A stretch of DNA of 64,000 bases from Actinomycetes bacterium (GCA_021779855.1 JAJXZW010000006.1:40226-104225), one strand, 5' to 3'; positions 10,244-21,606 are shown, counted from the first letter of the stretch. Program-made: numbers and translations. Notes: generated from the letters alone by a model not told the origin.

Positions 10244-10510
10244 GGAGAAGGTGAGGACCCCCTCGAGCGCGTCGACGCGAATCGTGTCGCCCTCGGTGTA
10301 GACGCCCTCGAGCACCGCCAGCGCGAGCGGGTCCTCGAGCCGGCGCTGGATGACCCGCTTCAAGGGACGCGCTCCGAAGTCGGGGTCGTAGCCCTCCTCG
10401 GCGAGCACCGCGCGCGCGGCGTCGGTGACGACCAGGGCCAGGCGGCGCTCGGCGAGGCGGGCGCGCAGCCGCTCGAGCTGGATGCCGACGATCACCGGAA
10501 GGTCCACGCG
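10244..10510 (-). pseudogene. Displaced 3' fragment of clpB
   Basis: Encodes a nearly perfect copy of the last ~88 residues of ClpB (from [10 protein letters not shown] to GVLTFS), with no ATPase modules, start or promoter. Unlike the intact gene, no stop follows LTFS; the frame reads on through [12 protein letters not shown] and into purA. It is most simply the original clpB tail, cut off when a segment carrying a replacement tail inserted, though duplication in the other direction is possible. Unlikely to be expressed as a protein of its own. Confidence 0.85.
10245..10510. repeat. Direct repeat, copy A (clpB 3' end next to purA)
   Basis: About 264 bases matching 12361-12626 in the same orientation at a constant offset of 2116 bases. 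I count seven mismatches (10247, 10319, 10372, 10439, 10498, 10499, 10506), about 97 percent identity. The three central mismatches are synonymous in the clpB frame. Similarity ends at the last sense codon of clpB on one side and at about 10510 on the other. The pair brackets the 10.5-12.36 kb insertion. Confidence 0.9.
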
Positions 10511-10607
10511 TGAGCACGTGCCTGGGTCATACCTCGACGCACCCCAACGTGGGACCGCCGGGGCCGGGCACGGGTTGCTGCGACCCGCCCCTCGGGCTAA
10601 TGACCGT

Positions 10608-11387
10608 CTAGAAGGCTGAGCACACGTTCCCCAGGTTGGTCCACGGGGAGCCTGTGCCCTTCCAATCGTTCCCGTTCCACACATTGGAGGCGTTCACCTG
10701 CATTCCCACGATGTAGGTGTTCCCCTGAAGCTGATCTTGGTTCACGCCGTTCAGCCCCGCCGAGCCCACAGAGCATGATTGCGCTCCCGCACCGTCAGAG
10801 CTCAACTCGACATGACCGTAAAAGGCAGGGGACGAGTTGTAGAACGACGTACACGCTCCGCCGGACCCGTTGATCGTGCAAGGGTACGTGCACTGAGTGC
10901 CGTACGAGGAACCGCCCCCCACCGACCCGCAGGTCGTACCTGTTCCTGGCGAAGCAGATGTGCTGACCTATCGGTTCGTCGCCAGCGCCGCACCCGACGA
11001 ACCCGCGGAGTCAATTGGGCAATTCAAGGTCATGGCGAACCCGTCCGCGGCGGACGTCCCGACACCAGCTGCTTTCGCTAGGGAACTCGGGACGCTGAGC
11101 GGCTGAAAGGACACAACGGGGCACACCGATCCGTTCCAGGTGGCAGTCTTCACTCCCCCTTGGAGCGCACCATTCCAGACGGTCGCGTAGTCGCTCCACT
11201 GCGTGGCCGCCGCCGACGCGCCGGGAGCCGGCGGTGTCGCCTGATTGAGAACGATTTCCAGGGGTGGGCTCACCGAGGTCTGCGCCCCGGCCGGCGCCAT
11301 GTTTGTGCCCACGATGACCAGCGCACCGGCCAGCGTGATGGCCCCACCGATCAACTTCGACCACATTCCCCAGTCCTTTATCCTCAT
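10608..11387 (-). pseudogene. Secreted protein gene interrupted by an in-frame TAG
   Basis: From ATG 11385-11387 (GGAAGG 9 bases upstream) the frame encodes a signal peptide: MRIKD, a hydrophobic run IGGAITLAGALVIVG, and a likely cleavage site after MAPAGA. The mature part is Ser/Gly/Ala-rich. A TAG at 10968-10970 ends the first part, but the same frame continues without another stop to 10608, encoding a Cys-containing domain (CTYPCT, ACTSFYN, SCSVGS, NVCSAF). A CAG-to-TAG transition would explain this. Readthrough or sequence error are alternatives. No family recognised. It is divergent from the PadR gene across a shared palindrome. Confidence 0.6.
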
Positions 11388-11448
11388 GGTCCACACCTTC
11401 CGTTGCGCCGAGCGAGCCCCCGCGGAGTCCCCCCGTAATAGTCGGAAC

Positions 11449-11460
11449 TCGATATATCGA
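11449..11460. promoter_or_regulatory. Perfect 12-base palindrome between divergent genes
   Basis: TCGATATATCGA lies between the secreted-protein gene and the PadR-type gene. A TACGAT at 11480-11485 could be the -10 for padR, placing the palindrome at its -35 region; TATTAC on the other strand could serve the secreted-protein gene. Position suits an autoregulatory operator of the PadR protein, but the sequence is not the classical ATGT-N8-ACAT PadR site. Confidence 0.45.
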
Positions 11461-11512
11461 AACCGTAGTACTTCGGGTGTACGATGTCAAGGGCGCGGGT
11501 GCCGCGCCAGGG

Positions 11513-11836
11513 ATGGCGACCCACGAGGACCCCGGTGTGAAGCAAGTCTTTCTCGACCGCAAACTGCTCGTCCTGGTCAGCCTGCTAACGGGCCCCAAGC
11601 ACGGGTACGCCCTGATGAAGGACATCGAGGCGTCTTTTGCCGTCCGTCTCGGGCCCGGAACCCTCTACGCGTGTGTCGGCTCTCTCGAGAAGGAGGGGCT
11701 CGTGGAGGCTATGCCGTCGGTCGACCGACGTCATCCCTATCGGATTACACCGAGAGGAGATCTCGAAGTACGCCGAGCGATCGCCGAGGTGGCTCGCGTC
11801 ACCTCTGTCGCCCTCACACGAGTCTCAGCCACCTGA
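11513..11836 (+). CDS. PadR-family transcriptional regulator
   Basis: Short winged-helix regulator of 107 residues from ATG 11513 (an in-frame GTG at 11477 overlaps the likely promoter). The motif order LLVLVSLLTGPKHGYALMKDIE, of which LTGPKHGYALMKDI is diagnostic, then GPGTLYACVGSLEKEGLVE and RRHPYRITPRG, matches PadR DNA-binding domains; the C-terminal dimerisation helix is short. Ligand unknown. It is followed after 11 bases by a membrane protein gene, a common PadR arrangement, and faces the interrupted secreted-protein gene. Confidence 0.8.
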   Translation: MATHEDPGVKQVFLDRKLLVLVSLLTGPKHGYALMKDIEASFAVRLGPGTLYACVGSLEKEGLVEAMPSVDRRHPYRITPRGDLEVRRAIAEVARVTSVALTRVSAT

Positions 11837-11847
11837 TCGGACTGCTC

Positions 11848-12342
11848 GTGGCGGACGTGACCCCTCGACTGCGCATCCGGATCGTCCGCGCACTCGTGTC
11901 CGCGTTTCCCGGGGACGTCGCTCGCAGTTATCGAAGGAACGTCCTGCAGCTAGCAATGGACCTCGAGGATCGCCACGAGCTCCGTTGGAGTGACGTGGCC
12001 GGATGTGTCGTCGGTGGCCTGAGCCTTTACCCCCGCGTCATCTTCCGAGCGGTGCTAGCCGGTTCGATGGCTGTGGTGGCGTCGGTGGCCTTCGTCACGT
12101 TGTCGCCAACGCCCTCGACGTCGACTCGCACCACGTACGCCGCGGGGCCAGCGATCGTCGCGTACTCGTTCCGCACAGTCCAGTCGGGGGTGCAGAGGTC
12201 AACGGGCGTGTGCTACGCGGTACGCGGCCCGACGACGATTGAGCTGTTCGCCGTCGCACACCCATCGGATCACCCTCGAGTGTTTTCTATGCGCGGGACG
12301 TGTGCGCCGCGCCGCGCCGAGGGAGCGCGGACAAAGAACTGA
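11848..12342 (+). CDS. Membrane protein co-transcribed with PadR regulator
   Basis: A 164-residue protein from GTG 11848. The N-terminal ~65 residues are charged and helical (RLRIRIVRALVSAFPGD, then YRRNVLQLAMDLEDRHEL), followed by one strongly hydrophobic segment around residues 75-92 (RAVLAGSMAVVASVAFVTL) and an extracytoplasmic tail with two Cys. The layout resembles the small membrane partners often found after PadR genes, but I do not recognise a named family. Its stop is only 14 bases from the clpB stop, tail to tail. Confidence 0.6.
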   Translation: MADVTPRLRIRIVRALVSAFPGDVARSYRRNVLQLAMDLEDRHELRWSDVAGCVVGGLSLYPRVIFRAVLAGSMAVVASVAFVTLSPTPSTSTRTTYAAGPAIVAYSFRTVQSGVQRSTGVCYAVRGPTTIELFAVAHPSDHPRVFSMRGTCAPRRAEGARTKN

Positions 12343-12356
12343 CGGGTCTCACCGAC

Positions 12357-14846
12357 TCATGAAAAGGTGAGGACCCCCTCGAGCGCGTCGACGCGAATCG
12401 TGTCGCCCTCGGTGTAGACGCCCTCGAGCACCGCGAGCGCGAGCGGGTCCTCGAGCCGGCGCTGGATGACCCGCTTCAAGGGACGCGCGCCGAAGTCGGG
12501 GTCGTAGCCCTCCTCGGCGAGCACCGCGCGCGCGGCGTCGGTGACGACCAGGGCGAGGCGGCGCTCGGCGAGGCGGGCGCGCAGCCGCTCGAGCTGGATG
12601 CCGACGATCACCGCCAGGTCCTCGCGCCCGAGCGCGCGGAACCGGACGATCTCGTCGATGCGGTTCACGAACTCGGGCCTAAAGACGCTCAGGGGGTCGC
12701 CCGAGAGGTTGCTCGTCATGATGAGGACGGCGTTGGTGAAGTCCACCGTGCGGCCCTGTCCGTCGGTCAGCCGGCCGTCGTCGAGGACCTGCAGGAGGAG
12801 GTTGAACACGTCGGGGTGGGCCTTCTCCACCTCGTCGAGCAGCACCACGGCGTAGGGGCGCCGCCGCAGCGCCTCGGTGAGCTGGCCCCCCTCCTCGTAG
12901 CCGACGTAGCCCGGGGGCGCCCCGACGAGCCGGCTGACGGCGAACTTCTCCATGTACTCGCTCATGTCGATGCGCACCATGGCGTGCTCGTCGTCGAAGA
13001 GGAACTCGGCGAGAGCCCGCGCCAGCTCGGTCTTGCCCACGCCGGTCGGGCCGAGGAAGAGGAACGAGCCGATCGGCCGGTTCGGGTCCGCCAGGCCGGC
13101 GCGACTGCGCCGGATGGCGTTGGCGACGGCTGCGACGGCCTCGTCCTGGCCGACGACCCGGCTGTGGAGGAGCTCCTCCATGCGCACGAGCTTGTCGACC
13201 TCGCCCTCGAGGAGCTTGGCGACGGGCACCCCCGTCCAGCGGCTCACGACCTCGGCGACGTCCTCGGCGTCGACCTCCTCCTTCAGGAGGGCGCCGGTGC
13301 GCTGGAGGTCGGCCAGCTCGGCGGTGGCGCGCTCGATGGTGCGCTCGACCTCGGGGACCACGCCGTAGCGCAGCTTGGCCGCACCCTCGAGGTCGCCCTG
13401 GCGCTCGAGGCGCTCGGCCTCGGCCCGACGGTCCTCCAGGTCCTGCTTGGCGGCGCGGATGCGCTCGATGGCCCCCTTCTCCGCCTGCCAGCGCGCGGCG
13501 ATCTCGTCGCCGCGCTCCTTCAGCTCGGCGTACTCGGCCTCGAGCCGGCCGAGCCGCTCGCGGCTGGCCTCGTCGGTCTCCTTCTCGAGGGCGAGGCGCT
13601 CGATGTCGAGCTGGCGCTGGCGCCGCACGACGACGTCGAGCTCGGTCGGCATCGAGTCGATCTCGATGCGCAGGCGCGAGGCGGCCTCGTCCATGAGGTC
13701 GATCGCCTTGTCCGGCAGGAACCGGTTGGTCACGTAGCGGTGCGAGAGCGTGGCCGCGGCGACGAGGGCGGCGTCCTGGATGCGCACGCCGTGGTGGACC
13801 TCGTAGCGCTCCTTCAGCCCACGCAGGATCGCGATGGTGTCGGCGACCGTGGGCTCGCCCACCACGACCGGCTGGAAGCGCCGCTCGAGGGCCGCGTCCT
13901 TCTCCACGTGCTGGCGGTACTCGTCGAGGGTCGTCGCCCCGATCAGGCGTAGCTCGCCCCGGGCGAGCAGGGGCTTGATCATGTTCGAGGCGTCCATCGC
14001 CCCCTCGCTCGCCCCGGCGCCCACGATGGTGTGCAGCTCGTCGACGAAGGTGATTACCCGGCCCTCGGCCTCGCGGATCTCGGCCAGCACCGCCTTCAGG
14101 CGCTCCTCGAACTCCCCGCGGTACTTCGCCCCGGCGATCATCGAGCCGAGGTCGAGGGCGACCAGGCGCCGGTCGCGCAGGCTCTCGGGCACGTCGCCCT
14201 CGACGATGCGCAGGGCCAGCCCCTCGACGATCGCGGTCTTGCCGACGCCGGGCTCGCCGATGAGGACGGGGTTGTTCTTCGTCCGCCGACTCAGCACCTG
14301 GATGACCCGGCGGATCTCCTCGTCGCGTCCGATGACCGGGTCGAGCTTGCCGGCCCGGGCGAGGGCCGTGAGGTCGCGGCCGTACTTCTCGAGGCTCTGG
14401 AAGGTCGTCTCGGGGTTCTCGCTGGTGATCCGGGCCGAGCCGCGGATCTGGCGCAGGGCTCCGAGCAGCGCCTCGCGGCTCGTGCCCAGCTCGTCGGCCG
14501 CGGCCACGATCACGTGGTCGACCGAGAGGTACTCGTCGGACATCTCGGCGCGCAGGGCGTCGGCCGACTCGAGCAGTCGGCGGCTCTCGGCCGAGAGCCC
14601 CGGCTGGGTGCCGCCGACGGCACGCGGCTCGCGCGCCACGCGATCGTTGAGCTGCGCCGTGACGGCGACCGGGTCGAGCTCGGCCGCGACGAGCAGGGGC
14701 CGTGCCACACCGTCGGCCTGGTTGAGGAGCGCGAGCAGCAGGTGGGCGGGGGTCACCGAGGGGTGGCCGGCGGCGGCGGCCTGAGTGGAGGCAGCCTGGA
14801 AGGCCTCACGGGTCTTCACGGTCCAGCGCTGGGGGTCGAGGGTCAC
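12357..14846 (-). CDS. clpB: ClpB disaggregase, compact second ATPase domain
   Basis: Hsp100 AAA+ disaggregase of 829 residues that works with DnaK to resolve aggregates. In order: Clp N domain, first ATPase (GEPGVGKT near 197), coiled-coil M domain (Glu/Arg-rich, about 395-520), second ATPase (GPTGVGKT near 600), C-terminal D2 small domain. Between MTSNL and [11 protein letters not shown] there are only about seven residues where most ClpB proteins have 25-30, so it is shorter than usual. GTG start at 14844-14846 overlaps hspR by four bases. The last ~88 codons are duplicated at 10245-10510. Confidence 0.95.
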   Translation of the reverse strand: MTLDPQRWTVKTREAFQAASTQAAAAGHPSVTPAHLLLALLNQADGVARPLLVAAELDPVAVTAQLNDRVAREPRAVGGTQPGLSAESRRLLESADALRAEMSDEYLSVDHVIVAAADELGTSREALLGALRQIRGSARITSENPETTFQSLEKYGRDLTALARAGKLDPVIGRDEEIRRVIQVLSRRTKNNPVLIGEPGVGKTAIVEGLALRIVEGDVPESLRDRRLVALDLGSMIAGAKYRGEFEERLKAVLAEIREAEGRVITFVDELHTIVGAGASEGAMDASNMIKPLLARGELRLIGATTLDEYRQHVEKDAALERRFQPVVVGEPTVADTIAILRGLKERYEVHHGVRIQDAALVAAATLSHRYVTNRFLPDKAIDLMDEAASRLRIEIDSMPTELDVVVRRQRQLDIERLALEKETDEASRERLGRLEAEYAELKERGDEIAARWQAEKGAIERIRAAKQDLEDRRAEAERLERQGDLEGAAKLRYGVVPEVERTIERATAELADLQRTGALLKEEVDAEDVAEVVSRWTGVPVAKLLEGEVDKLVRMEELLHSRVVGQDEAVAAVANAIRRSRAGLADPNRPIGSFLFLGPTGVGKTELARALAEFLFDDEHAMVRIDMSEYMEKFAVSRLVGAPPGYVGYEEGGQLTEALRRRPYAVVLLDEVEKAHPDVFNLLLQVLDDGRLTDGQGRTVDFTNAVLIMTSNLSGDPLSVFRPEFVNRIDEIVRFRALGREDLAVIVGIQLERLRARLAERRLALVVTDAARAVLAEEGYDPDFGARPLKRVIQRRLEDPLALAVLEGVYTEGDTIRVDALEGVLTFS
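12361..12626. repeat. Direct repeat, copy B (3' end of intact clpB)
   Basis: Partner of 10245-10510, in the same orientation. This copy is continuous with the rest of clpB and ends with a TGA (12357-12359) that differs from copy A. The two copies are the only long repeat I find around the 10.5-12.36 kb insertion; no integrase or transposase lies between them. Confidence 0.9.
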
Positions 14847-15235
14847 GGTCGTTCCTTGGTGGTGCGGTTCTTGCGGCGGTCGACGAAGACCGCGAGGGCG
14901 TTGGTGACCGGCACGAGGTCGCGCCGGTACTGGCGATGGGTCGCCTCGACGAGGCGATCGGCCTCGGTCGCCAAGCGATCGAGTTCGCGCCGGGTCGACT
15001 CGAGTTCGGCCTCGAGGGCCATGACGCGCTTCACGCCCTCTAGGTTCACGCCCTCGGCGGTGAGCTCCTGGATGCGGCGCAGGGCGACCAGGTCTTCGTC
15101 GGAGAAGCGACGCGAGCCGCCCGAGGTGCGCCGGGGGCGCAGCAGGCCGCTCCGCTCGTAGTTGCGCAGCGTCTGGGGGTGCACGCCGGCGAGCTCGGCG
15201 AAGACCGAGATCACGTAGACCGGACGCTCGCTCAC
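14843..15235 (-). CDS. hspR: HspR, MerR-type heat-shock repressor
   Basis: A 130-residue MerR-family protein: helix-turn-helix [22 protein letters not shown], with the diagnostic part [17 protein letters not shown], a wing [15 protein letters not shown], then a coiled coil. HspR represses the dnaK operon in actinobacteria with DnaK as co-repressor. Here it is the fourth gene of that operon, overlapping dnaJ and clpB by four bases each. A degenerate HspR-type site is visible upstream of dnaK at 18716-18736, which supports autoregulation of the whole operon. Confidence 0.92.
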   Translation of the reverse strand: MSERPVYVISVFAELAGVHPQTLRNYERSGLLRPRRTSGGSRRFSDEDLVALRRIQELTAEGVNLEGVKRVMALEAELESTRRELDRLATEADRLVEATHRQYRRDLVPVTNALAVFVDRRKNRTTKERP

Positions 15236-16308
15236 GCGCTCGTCCCCTCGACCTCGCCGAGCGCCTCGGCCAGCTGCTCGGCCAGCTGGCGCTGGCGCCG
15301 GGTCAGCTTCGTCGGCACGCTGACCGCGATCGTCACGAGCAGGTCGCCCGCGCCGTGGTGACCGGAGGCGGGCACGCCCCGGCCCTTCACGCGCATCGTC
15401 GTGCCCGGCTGGGTGCCCGCGGGCACCTTCACCGAGACGGGCTCGTCGAGCGTCAGGACCTCGACCGTCGTGCCGAGCAGCGCCTGGGTGAAGGGGATGC
15501 GCACCGTCGTCGTCACGTGGCGGCCCCGGCGCTCGAAGCGGGCGTCGGGGGTGACGTGGACGTCGACGAACAGGTCGCCGGCCGCCCCGCCGTTCGCCCC
15601 GGGCGCGCCCTTGGCCTTCAGGCGGATCCGCTGGCCGTCGGTCACCCCGGGGGGGATGCGCACGGTGACCCGCCGAGCGCTCGGCTCGCGGCCCGACCCG
15701 TGGCACGTCGGGCACGGGGCGGCGAAGCGCCCGCCGCGCCCCTGGCAGACCGGACAGACGCTCGACATCGCGAAGGGGCCCTGGTCGTCGTTGATGACCC
15801 CGCGCCCCTGGCAGTGCTCGCAGGGCACGAACGCCGCGCCGGGCGCACCGCCGGTCCCCCGGCAGGTGGCGCAGGCCGCGTCGCTCGGCACGCTCACGTT
15901 GGTCGTGACCCCCTTCACCGCGTCGCGGAACGACAGGTGCAACGCGGTCTCTAAGTCCGCGCCGCGCTGAGTACGGGTGCGCCGGCCGCCGAAGAGGCCG
16001 CCGAAGAGGTCGCCCAGGTCGGAGAAGTCGCCGGTCGTGAAGTTGAAGCCGCCCGGCCCGCCACCGATGCCGCCCGCCATCGGCCCGAGGCGACGGACCT
16101 CGTCGTACTCCTTGCGCTTGGTGGCGTCGCCGAGCACGTCGTAGGCGGCCGAGATCTCCTTGAAGCGCTCCTCGCTGCCGGGGTTCGTGTCGGGGTGGTA
16201 CTCCTTGGCGAGCTTGCGGTAGGCGCGGGTGATCTCCTTGTCCGTCGCGCTCTTGGTGAGCCCGAGGACCTTGTAGTAGTCCTTGTCGAACCACTCCCGC
16301 TCGGCCAC
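15232..16308 (-). CDS. dnaJ: DnaJ co-chaperone
   Basis: Hsp40 of 358 residues. J domain at residues about 9-75 with HPDTN (variant of HPD), then a Gly/Phe-rich stretch ([12 protein letters not shown]), four CxxCxGxG zinc-binding repeats ([32 protein letters not shown]) and the C-terminal substrate domains. It activates DnaK ATP hydrolysis and delivers clients. GTG start at 16306-16308; it lies 4 bases after grpE and overlaps hspR by four bases. Confidence 0.95.
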   Translation of the reverse strand: MAEREWFDKDYYKVLGLTKSATDKEITRAYRKLAKEYHPDTNPGSEERFKEISAAYDVLGDATKRKEYDEVRRLGPMAGGIGGGPGGFNFTTGDFSDLGDLFGGLFGGRRTRTQRGADLETALHLSFRDAVKGVTTNVSVPSDAACATCRGTGGAPGAAFVPCEHCQGRGVINDDQGPFAMSSVCPVCQGRGGRFAAPCPTCHGSGREPSARRVTVRIPPGVTDGQRIRLKAKGAPGANGGAAGDLFVDVHVTPDARFERRGRHVTTTVRIPFTQALLGTTVEVLTLDEPVSVKVPAGTQPGTTMRVKGRGVPASGHHGAGDLLVTIAVSVPTKLTRRQRQLAEQLAEALGEVEGTSA

Positions 16309-16312
16309 GGGC

Positions 16313-18761
<2,449 letters not shown>

Positions 18762-18838
18762 GTAGGAAACGCCCTACGCACCAATGGTTCCGGGGCGGCG
18801 GGCCCGCCCCCGACGGACGCCCCGAGCGGGGCCGGAAT

Positions 18839-18850
18839 TACGATTGCCTC
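18839..18850 (+). promoter_or_regulatory. Probable -10 element of leaderless phosphoglycerate mutase gene
   Basis: TACGAT at 18839-18844 ends six bases before the GTG at 18851. No ribosome-binding site is visible. Same geometry as at 1343, 21595, 25755 and 40854. Confidence 0.5.
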
Positions 18851-19603
18851 GTGCCCGACCTCGTCCTCCTGCGCCACGGACGCTCGGAGTGGAACGACGC
18901 CAACCTCTTCACGGGCTGGCACGACGTCGACCTCTCCCCCGAGGGCGAGGCCGAGGCGGCGGCGGCCGGACGTCTCCTGGGCGAGGCCGGGGTCGACCTG
19001 CGCATCGTGCACACCTCGGTCCTGACCCGGGCGATCCGCACCGCCGAGATCGCCCTGCACGAGGCGGGCCGGTCCTGGGTCGCGGTGCGGCGCAGCTGGC
19101 GGCTCAACGAGCGCCACTACGGCGCGCTCACCGGCGAGGACAAGAGGACGACCGCCGAGCGCTACGGCCTCGACCAGGTGAGGGTGTGGCGCCGCTCCTA
19201 CGACGTGCCGCCCCCCTCGCTCGCCCCCGACGACCCCCGCTCGGTCGCCTCCGACCCCCGCTACCGTGACGTGCCCGCCGAGATGATCCCGCTCGGAGAG
19301 TGCCTGAAGGACGTCGTCGCTCGCGCCACTCCCTACCTGCGCGACGTGATCGCCGACGACCTGCGCGCCGAGGGCGTGAAGGGCGGCGCCGTGCTCGTCG
19401 TCGCGCACGGCAACTCGCTGCGCGCCCTGCGCATGGTGCTCGAGGGCGTCGCCGAGCTCGAGATCGCCGAGCTCGAGATCCCCACGGGCATCCCCTACCG
19501 GCTGCGTCTCGACGACGACCTCGAGGTGATCGAGGCGGGCTACCTCGGTGACCCCGAGGCGGCCGCCCGGGCCGCCGAGGCCGTCGCCCGCCAGGCCGGC
19601 TGA
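18851..19603 (+). CDS. gpmA: 2,3-bisphosphoglycerate-dependent phosphoglycerate mutase
   Basis: Glycolytic enzyme of 250 residues interconverting 3- and 2-phosphoglycerate. LVLLRHGRSEWN (residues 4-15) contains the phosphorylated His and the RHGxS(E)xxN signature; ERHYGALTGEDK, RSYDVPPP and VAHGNSLRAL are typical of the dimeric/tetrameric dPGM rather than general histidine phosphatases. GTG 18851 is chosen from the -10 spacing and because it starts just before the conserved motif. It ends 49 bases from glnB, tail to tail, with a strong hairpin between them. Confidence 0.92.
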   Translation: MPDLVLLRHGRSEWNDANLFTGWHDVDLSPEGEAEAAAAGRLLGEAGVDLRIVHTSVLTRAIRTAEIALHEAGRSWVAVRRSWRLNERHYGALTGEDKRTTAERYGLDQVRVWRRSYDVPPPSLAPDDPRSVASDPRYRDVPAEMIPLGECLKDVVARATPYLRDVIADDLRAEGVKGGAVLVVAHGNSLRALRMVLEGVAELEIAELEIPTGIPYRLRLDDDLEVIEAGYLGDPEAAARAAEAVARQAG

Positions 19604-19608
19604 TCCCG

Positions 19609-19645
19609 GCCGGAGCCGCCGCGGTGGGGGGACGGCGGCCCCGGC
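19609..19645. terminator. Hairpin between convergent gpmA and glnB
   Basis: Thirteen-base arms (19609-19621 and 19633-19645) with one mismatch and an 11-base loop, lying wholly between the stop codons of two convergent genes. There is no U-run, so factor-independent termination is not certain, but placement suits a bidirectional terminator. Confidence 0.6.
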
Positions 19646-19652
19646 GCAGGCC

Positions 19653-19991
19653 CTAGAGGGCGTCGCCCCCGCGGTCGTTGGTACGGATGCGCGCCACGTG
19701 CTCGACGTCGGTGACCCAGACCATTCCGTCGCCGACGGTGTCGGTGCGCGCCGCCTGGATGATCGCCTCGAGGAGGGTCTCAACGTGGTCGTCGTCGCAG
19801 ACGACCTCGCAGCGGACCTTGTCGACGAAGTCGAACTCGTACTCCCGGCCCCGGTAGATCTCGATGTGGCTGCCGGTCCTCCCGAAGCCGCGCGACTGGG
19901 TGACGGTCATGCCCGAGAGTCCGGCGGCCTTGACGGCCTCTTTGACCTCGTCGAGCTTGAAGGGCTTGATGACGGCGGTGACGAGCTTCAC
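19653..19991 (-). CDS. glnB: PII nitrogen regulatory protein
   Basis: A 112-residue PII signal protein, the exact family length. MKLVTAVIKPFKLDEVKEAV opens the family fold; the T-loop carries Tyr46 and the modifiable Tyr51 in YRGREYEFDFV, and TDTVGDGMVWV is the second signature. PII senses 2-oxoglutarate and ATP/ADP and gates the ammonium transporter encoded directly upstream. GTG start at 19989-19991; 11 bases separate it from amt, so co-transcription is expected. Confidence 0.95.
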   Translation of the reverse strand: MKLVTAVIKPFKLDEVKEAVKAAGLSGMTVTQSRGFGRTGSHIEIYRGREYEFDFVDKVRCEVVCDDDHVETLLEAIIQAARTDTVGDGMVWVTDVEHVARIRTNDRGGDAL

Positions 19992-20002
19992 GGTCTCTCC
20001 AA

Positions 20003-21412
20003 TCAGACGTTGTCGGGGTGCAGGTGACTCGGCGAGGCCACGGGCTCGCCGAAGGTCGGCTCGGGGAAGGCCTCCTCCTCGTGGATCGCGAGGTCGCCCT
20101 CGCGCAGCGTGAGGTCGTCCTCGCGCAGGCCCACGAGCATCTTCACCACGTAGAAGATGATGGCCGTCCCGACGGCCGTGAAGCCGATGACCCACAGGGC
20201 CGCCAGGAACTGCTCCCAGAGCTGGTGGAAGGAGTGGGTGTAGAACCACCCGCCGACGCTGACGGCGCCCACGCCCCGGTAGTGGGCGCCGGCCACCCCG
20301 TACTCGACCATCTTGGGGTCGGCGAGCAGCCCCACGAGGAGCCCCCCGGTGAGCCCGGCGAAGCCGTGGGTGTAGACGACCCCGAGGGCGTCGTCGACCG
20401 CGGTGAAGGGCCGAAGCCTCGAGACGTAGTTCCACGCGACCCACACGATGCTCGAGGCGATGACCCCGACGAGCAGGGCTCCCACCCCGTTCACCCAGCC
20501 CGCCGAGGGCGTGATCGCGACGAGCCCGCAGATCATCCCGTTGATGGCCCCGAGGAAGGTCGGCTTCTTCTGGCGCGACGCGAACATGTCCCAGAGGAGC
20601 CAGGTGAGAAGCGCCGCCGCCGTGGCGACGTTGGTGTTGAGCACGGCCGAGGCCGCGTCGGCGCCCGCGTAGAACGGGTCGCCCCCGTTGAAGCCGTTCC
20701 AGCCCAGCCACAAGATCCCGGCCCCGATGGCCACCATCATCAGGTTCGAGGGAAAGGCGTTCTCGCGGTCCTGCCAGCGTCGCGGGCCCACGATCGCCGC
20801 CCCGACGAAGGCCGCCACTCCGGCCGAGAGGTGGATGACGTAGCCGCCCGAGTAGTCGACCGCGCCCTTCTGGGCGAAGAAGCCCCCGCCCCATAGGAGG
20901 GCGGCGTTCACGCAGTAGACGAGCGTGATCCACAGCGGCACGATCAGGAGCCAGGCCTTGAACTTGAGCCGACCGACCAGCCCCCCGAGGAAGAGCAGCG
21001 GGGTGATCGCCGCGAAGACGAACTGGAAGTAGGCGAGCGTCGCGGTGGAGAAGTGGAACGGGATGAGGCTGTTCGCCCCCGAGACGGCCTGGCCCTGCTG
21101 GCTGCCGGCGGTCGAGAGCGGGGTGAAGTGACCGATGAACCCGCTCCAGAACGAGCCGGTCGGCCCGAAGTGGCTGAGCGGCCCGAAGGCCAGGTTGTAG
21201 CCCCAGAGCATCCACACCACGAGGGTCAAGGAGAAGCCCGAAAAGACCATGAGCATGGTGTTCACGATCCACTTCTTGCGCATCAGGCCGCCGTAGAGCA
21301 CGGCGATGCCCGGCAGGCTCATCAGCCCGACCAGGGTCGCCGCCACCAGCTGCCAGGTGTTGTCCGCGGGGTTCAGCCAACTCGGGTACGGGACGTTCGC
21401 GGCCCAGAGCAC
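20003..21412 (-). CDS. amt: Ammonium transporter
   Basis: Amt/Rh channel of 469 residues with eleven or so membrane helices. Family regions AVLYGGLMRKKW, the central DYSGGYVIHLSAGVAAFVGA (core GYVIHLSAGVAAFVGA) and the late WFYTHSFHQLWEQF with pore His are present. The GTG start at 21410-21412 follows an excellent AGGAGGAG. A GlnR-like four-part box lies about 66 bases further upstream. Amt next to a PII gene is the standard nitrogen-scavenging pair. Confidence 0.95.
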   Translation of the reverse strand: MLWAANVPYPSWLNPADNTWQLVAATLVGLMSLPGIAVLYGGLMRKKWIVNTMLMVFSGFSLTLVVWMLWGYNLAFGPLSHFGPTGSFWSGFIGHFTPLSTAGSQQGQAVSGANSLIPFHFSTATLAYFQFVFAAITPLLFLGGLVGRLKFKAWLLIVPLWITLVYCVNAALLWGGGFFAQKGAVDYSGGYVIHLSAGVAAFVGAAIVGPRRWQDRENAFPSNLMMVAIGAGILWLGWNGFNGGDPFYAGADAASAVLNTNVATAAALLTWLLWDMFASRQKKPTFLGAINGMICGLVAITPSAGWVNGVGALLVGVIASSIVWVAWNYVSRLRPFTAVDDALGVVYTHGFAGLTGGLLVGLLADPKMVEYGVAGAHYRGVGAVSVGGWFYTHSFHQLWEQFLAALWVIGFTAVGTAIIFYVVKMLVGLREDDLTLREGDLAIHEEEAFPEPTFGEPVASPSHLHPDNV

Positions 21413-21477
21413 GGTCTCCTCCTCCTATCCGGGAGGACGACGCTGGCCTCGACGTGGCCCCAGGCTCCCAGTCACGG

Positions 21478-21515
21478 ATTTCCGCGCCGTTAGCGACGTG
21501 TTTCGCCGGTGTGAA
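21478..21515 (-). promoter_or_regulatory. GlnR-like operator upstream of amt-glnB
   Basis: Read toward amt: TTCAC-N6-GAAAC-N6-CTAAC-N6-GAAAT, four 5-base elements each separated by exactly six bases. This fits the actinobacterial GlnR box gTnAC-n6-GaAAC-n6-GtnAC-n6-GAAAc with only edge deviations. It lies 66-103 bases upstream of the amt start, right for activation under nitrogen limitation. No glnR gene is in the window. Confidence 0.75.
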
Positions 21516-21594
21516 CGCGCGCGCGACTGAGAACGCGCCCAGGACGAGGAGCCAATAGGTCCGAAGGTCCCGGGCGGCGCCCTTCCCCGGGGCG

Positions 21595-21606
21595 TACCCT
21601 CGGCGC
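21595..21606 (+). promoter_or_regulatory. Probable -10 element of leaderless DUF3024 gene
   Basis: TACCCT at 21595-21600 ends six bases before the GTG at 21607; no Shine-Dalgarno sequence is seen. Confidence 0.4.

Noticed and set aside
8906-10684. PurA with a long N-terminal extension homologous to ClpB
   Set aside because: The extension is the displaced clpB 3' fragment reading in frame by chance; purA has a proper GTG with GGGAG at 10183 and a conserved N-terminus there.
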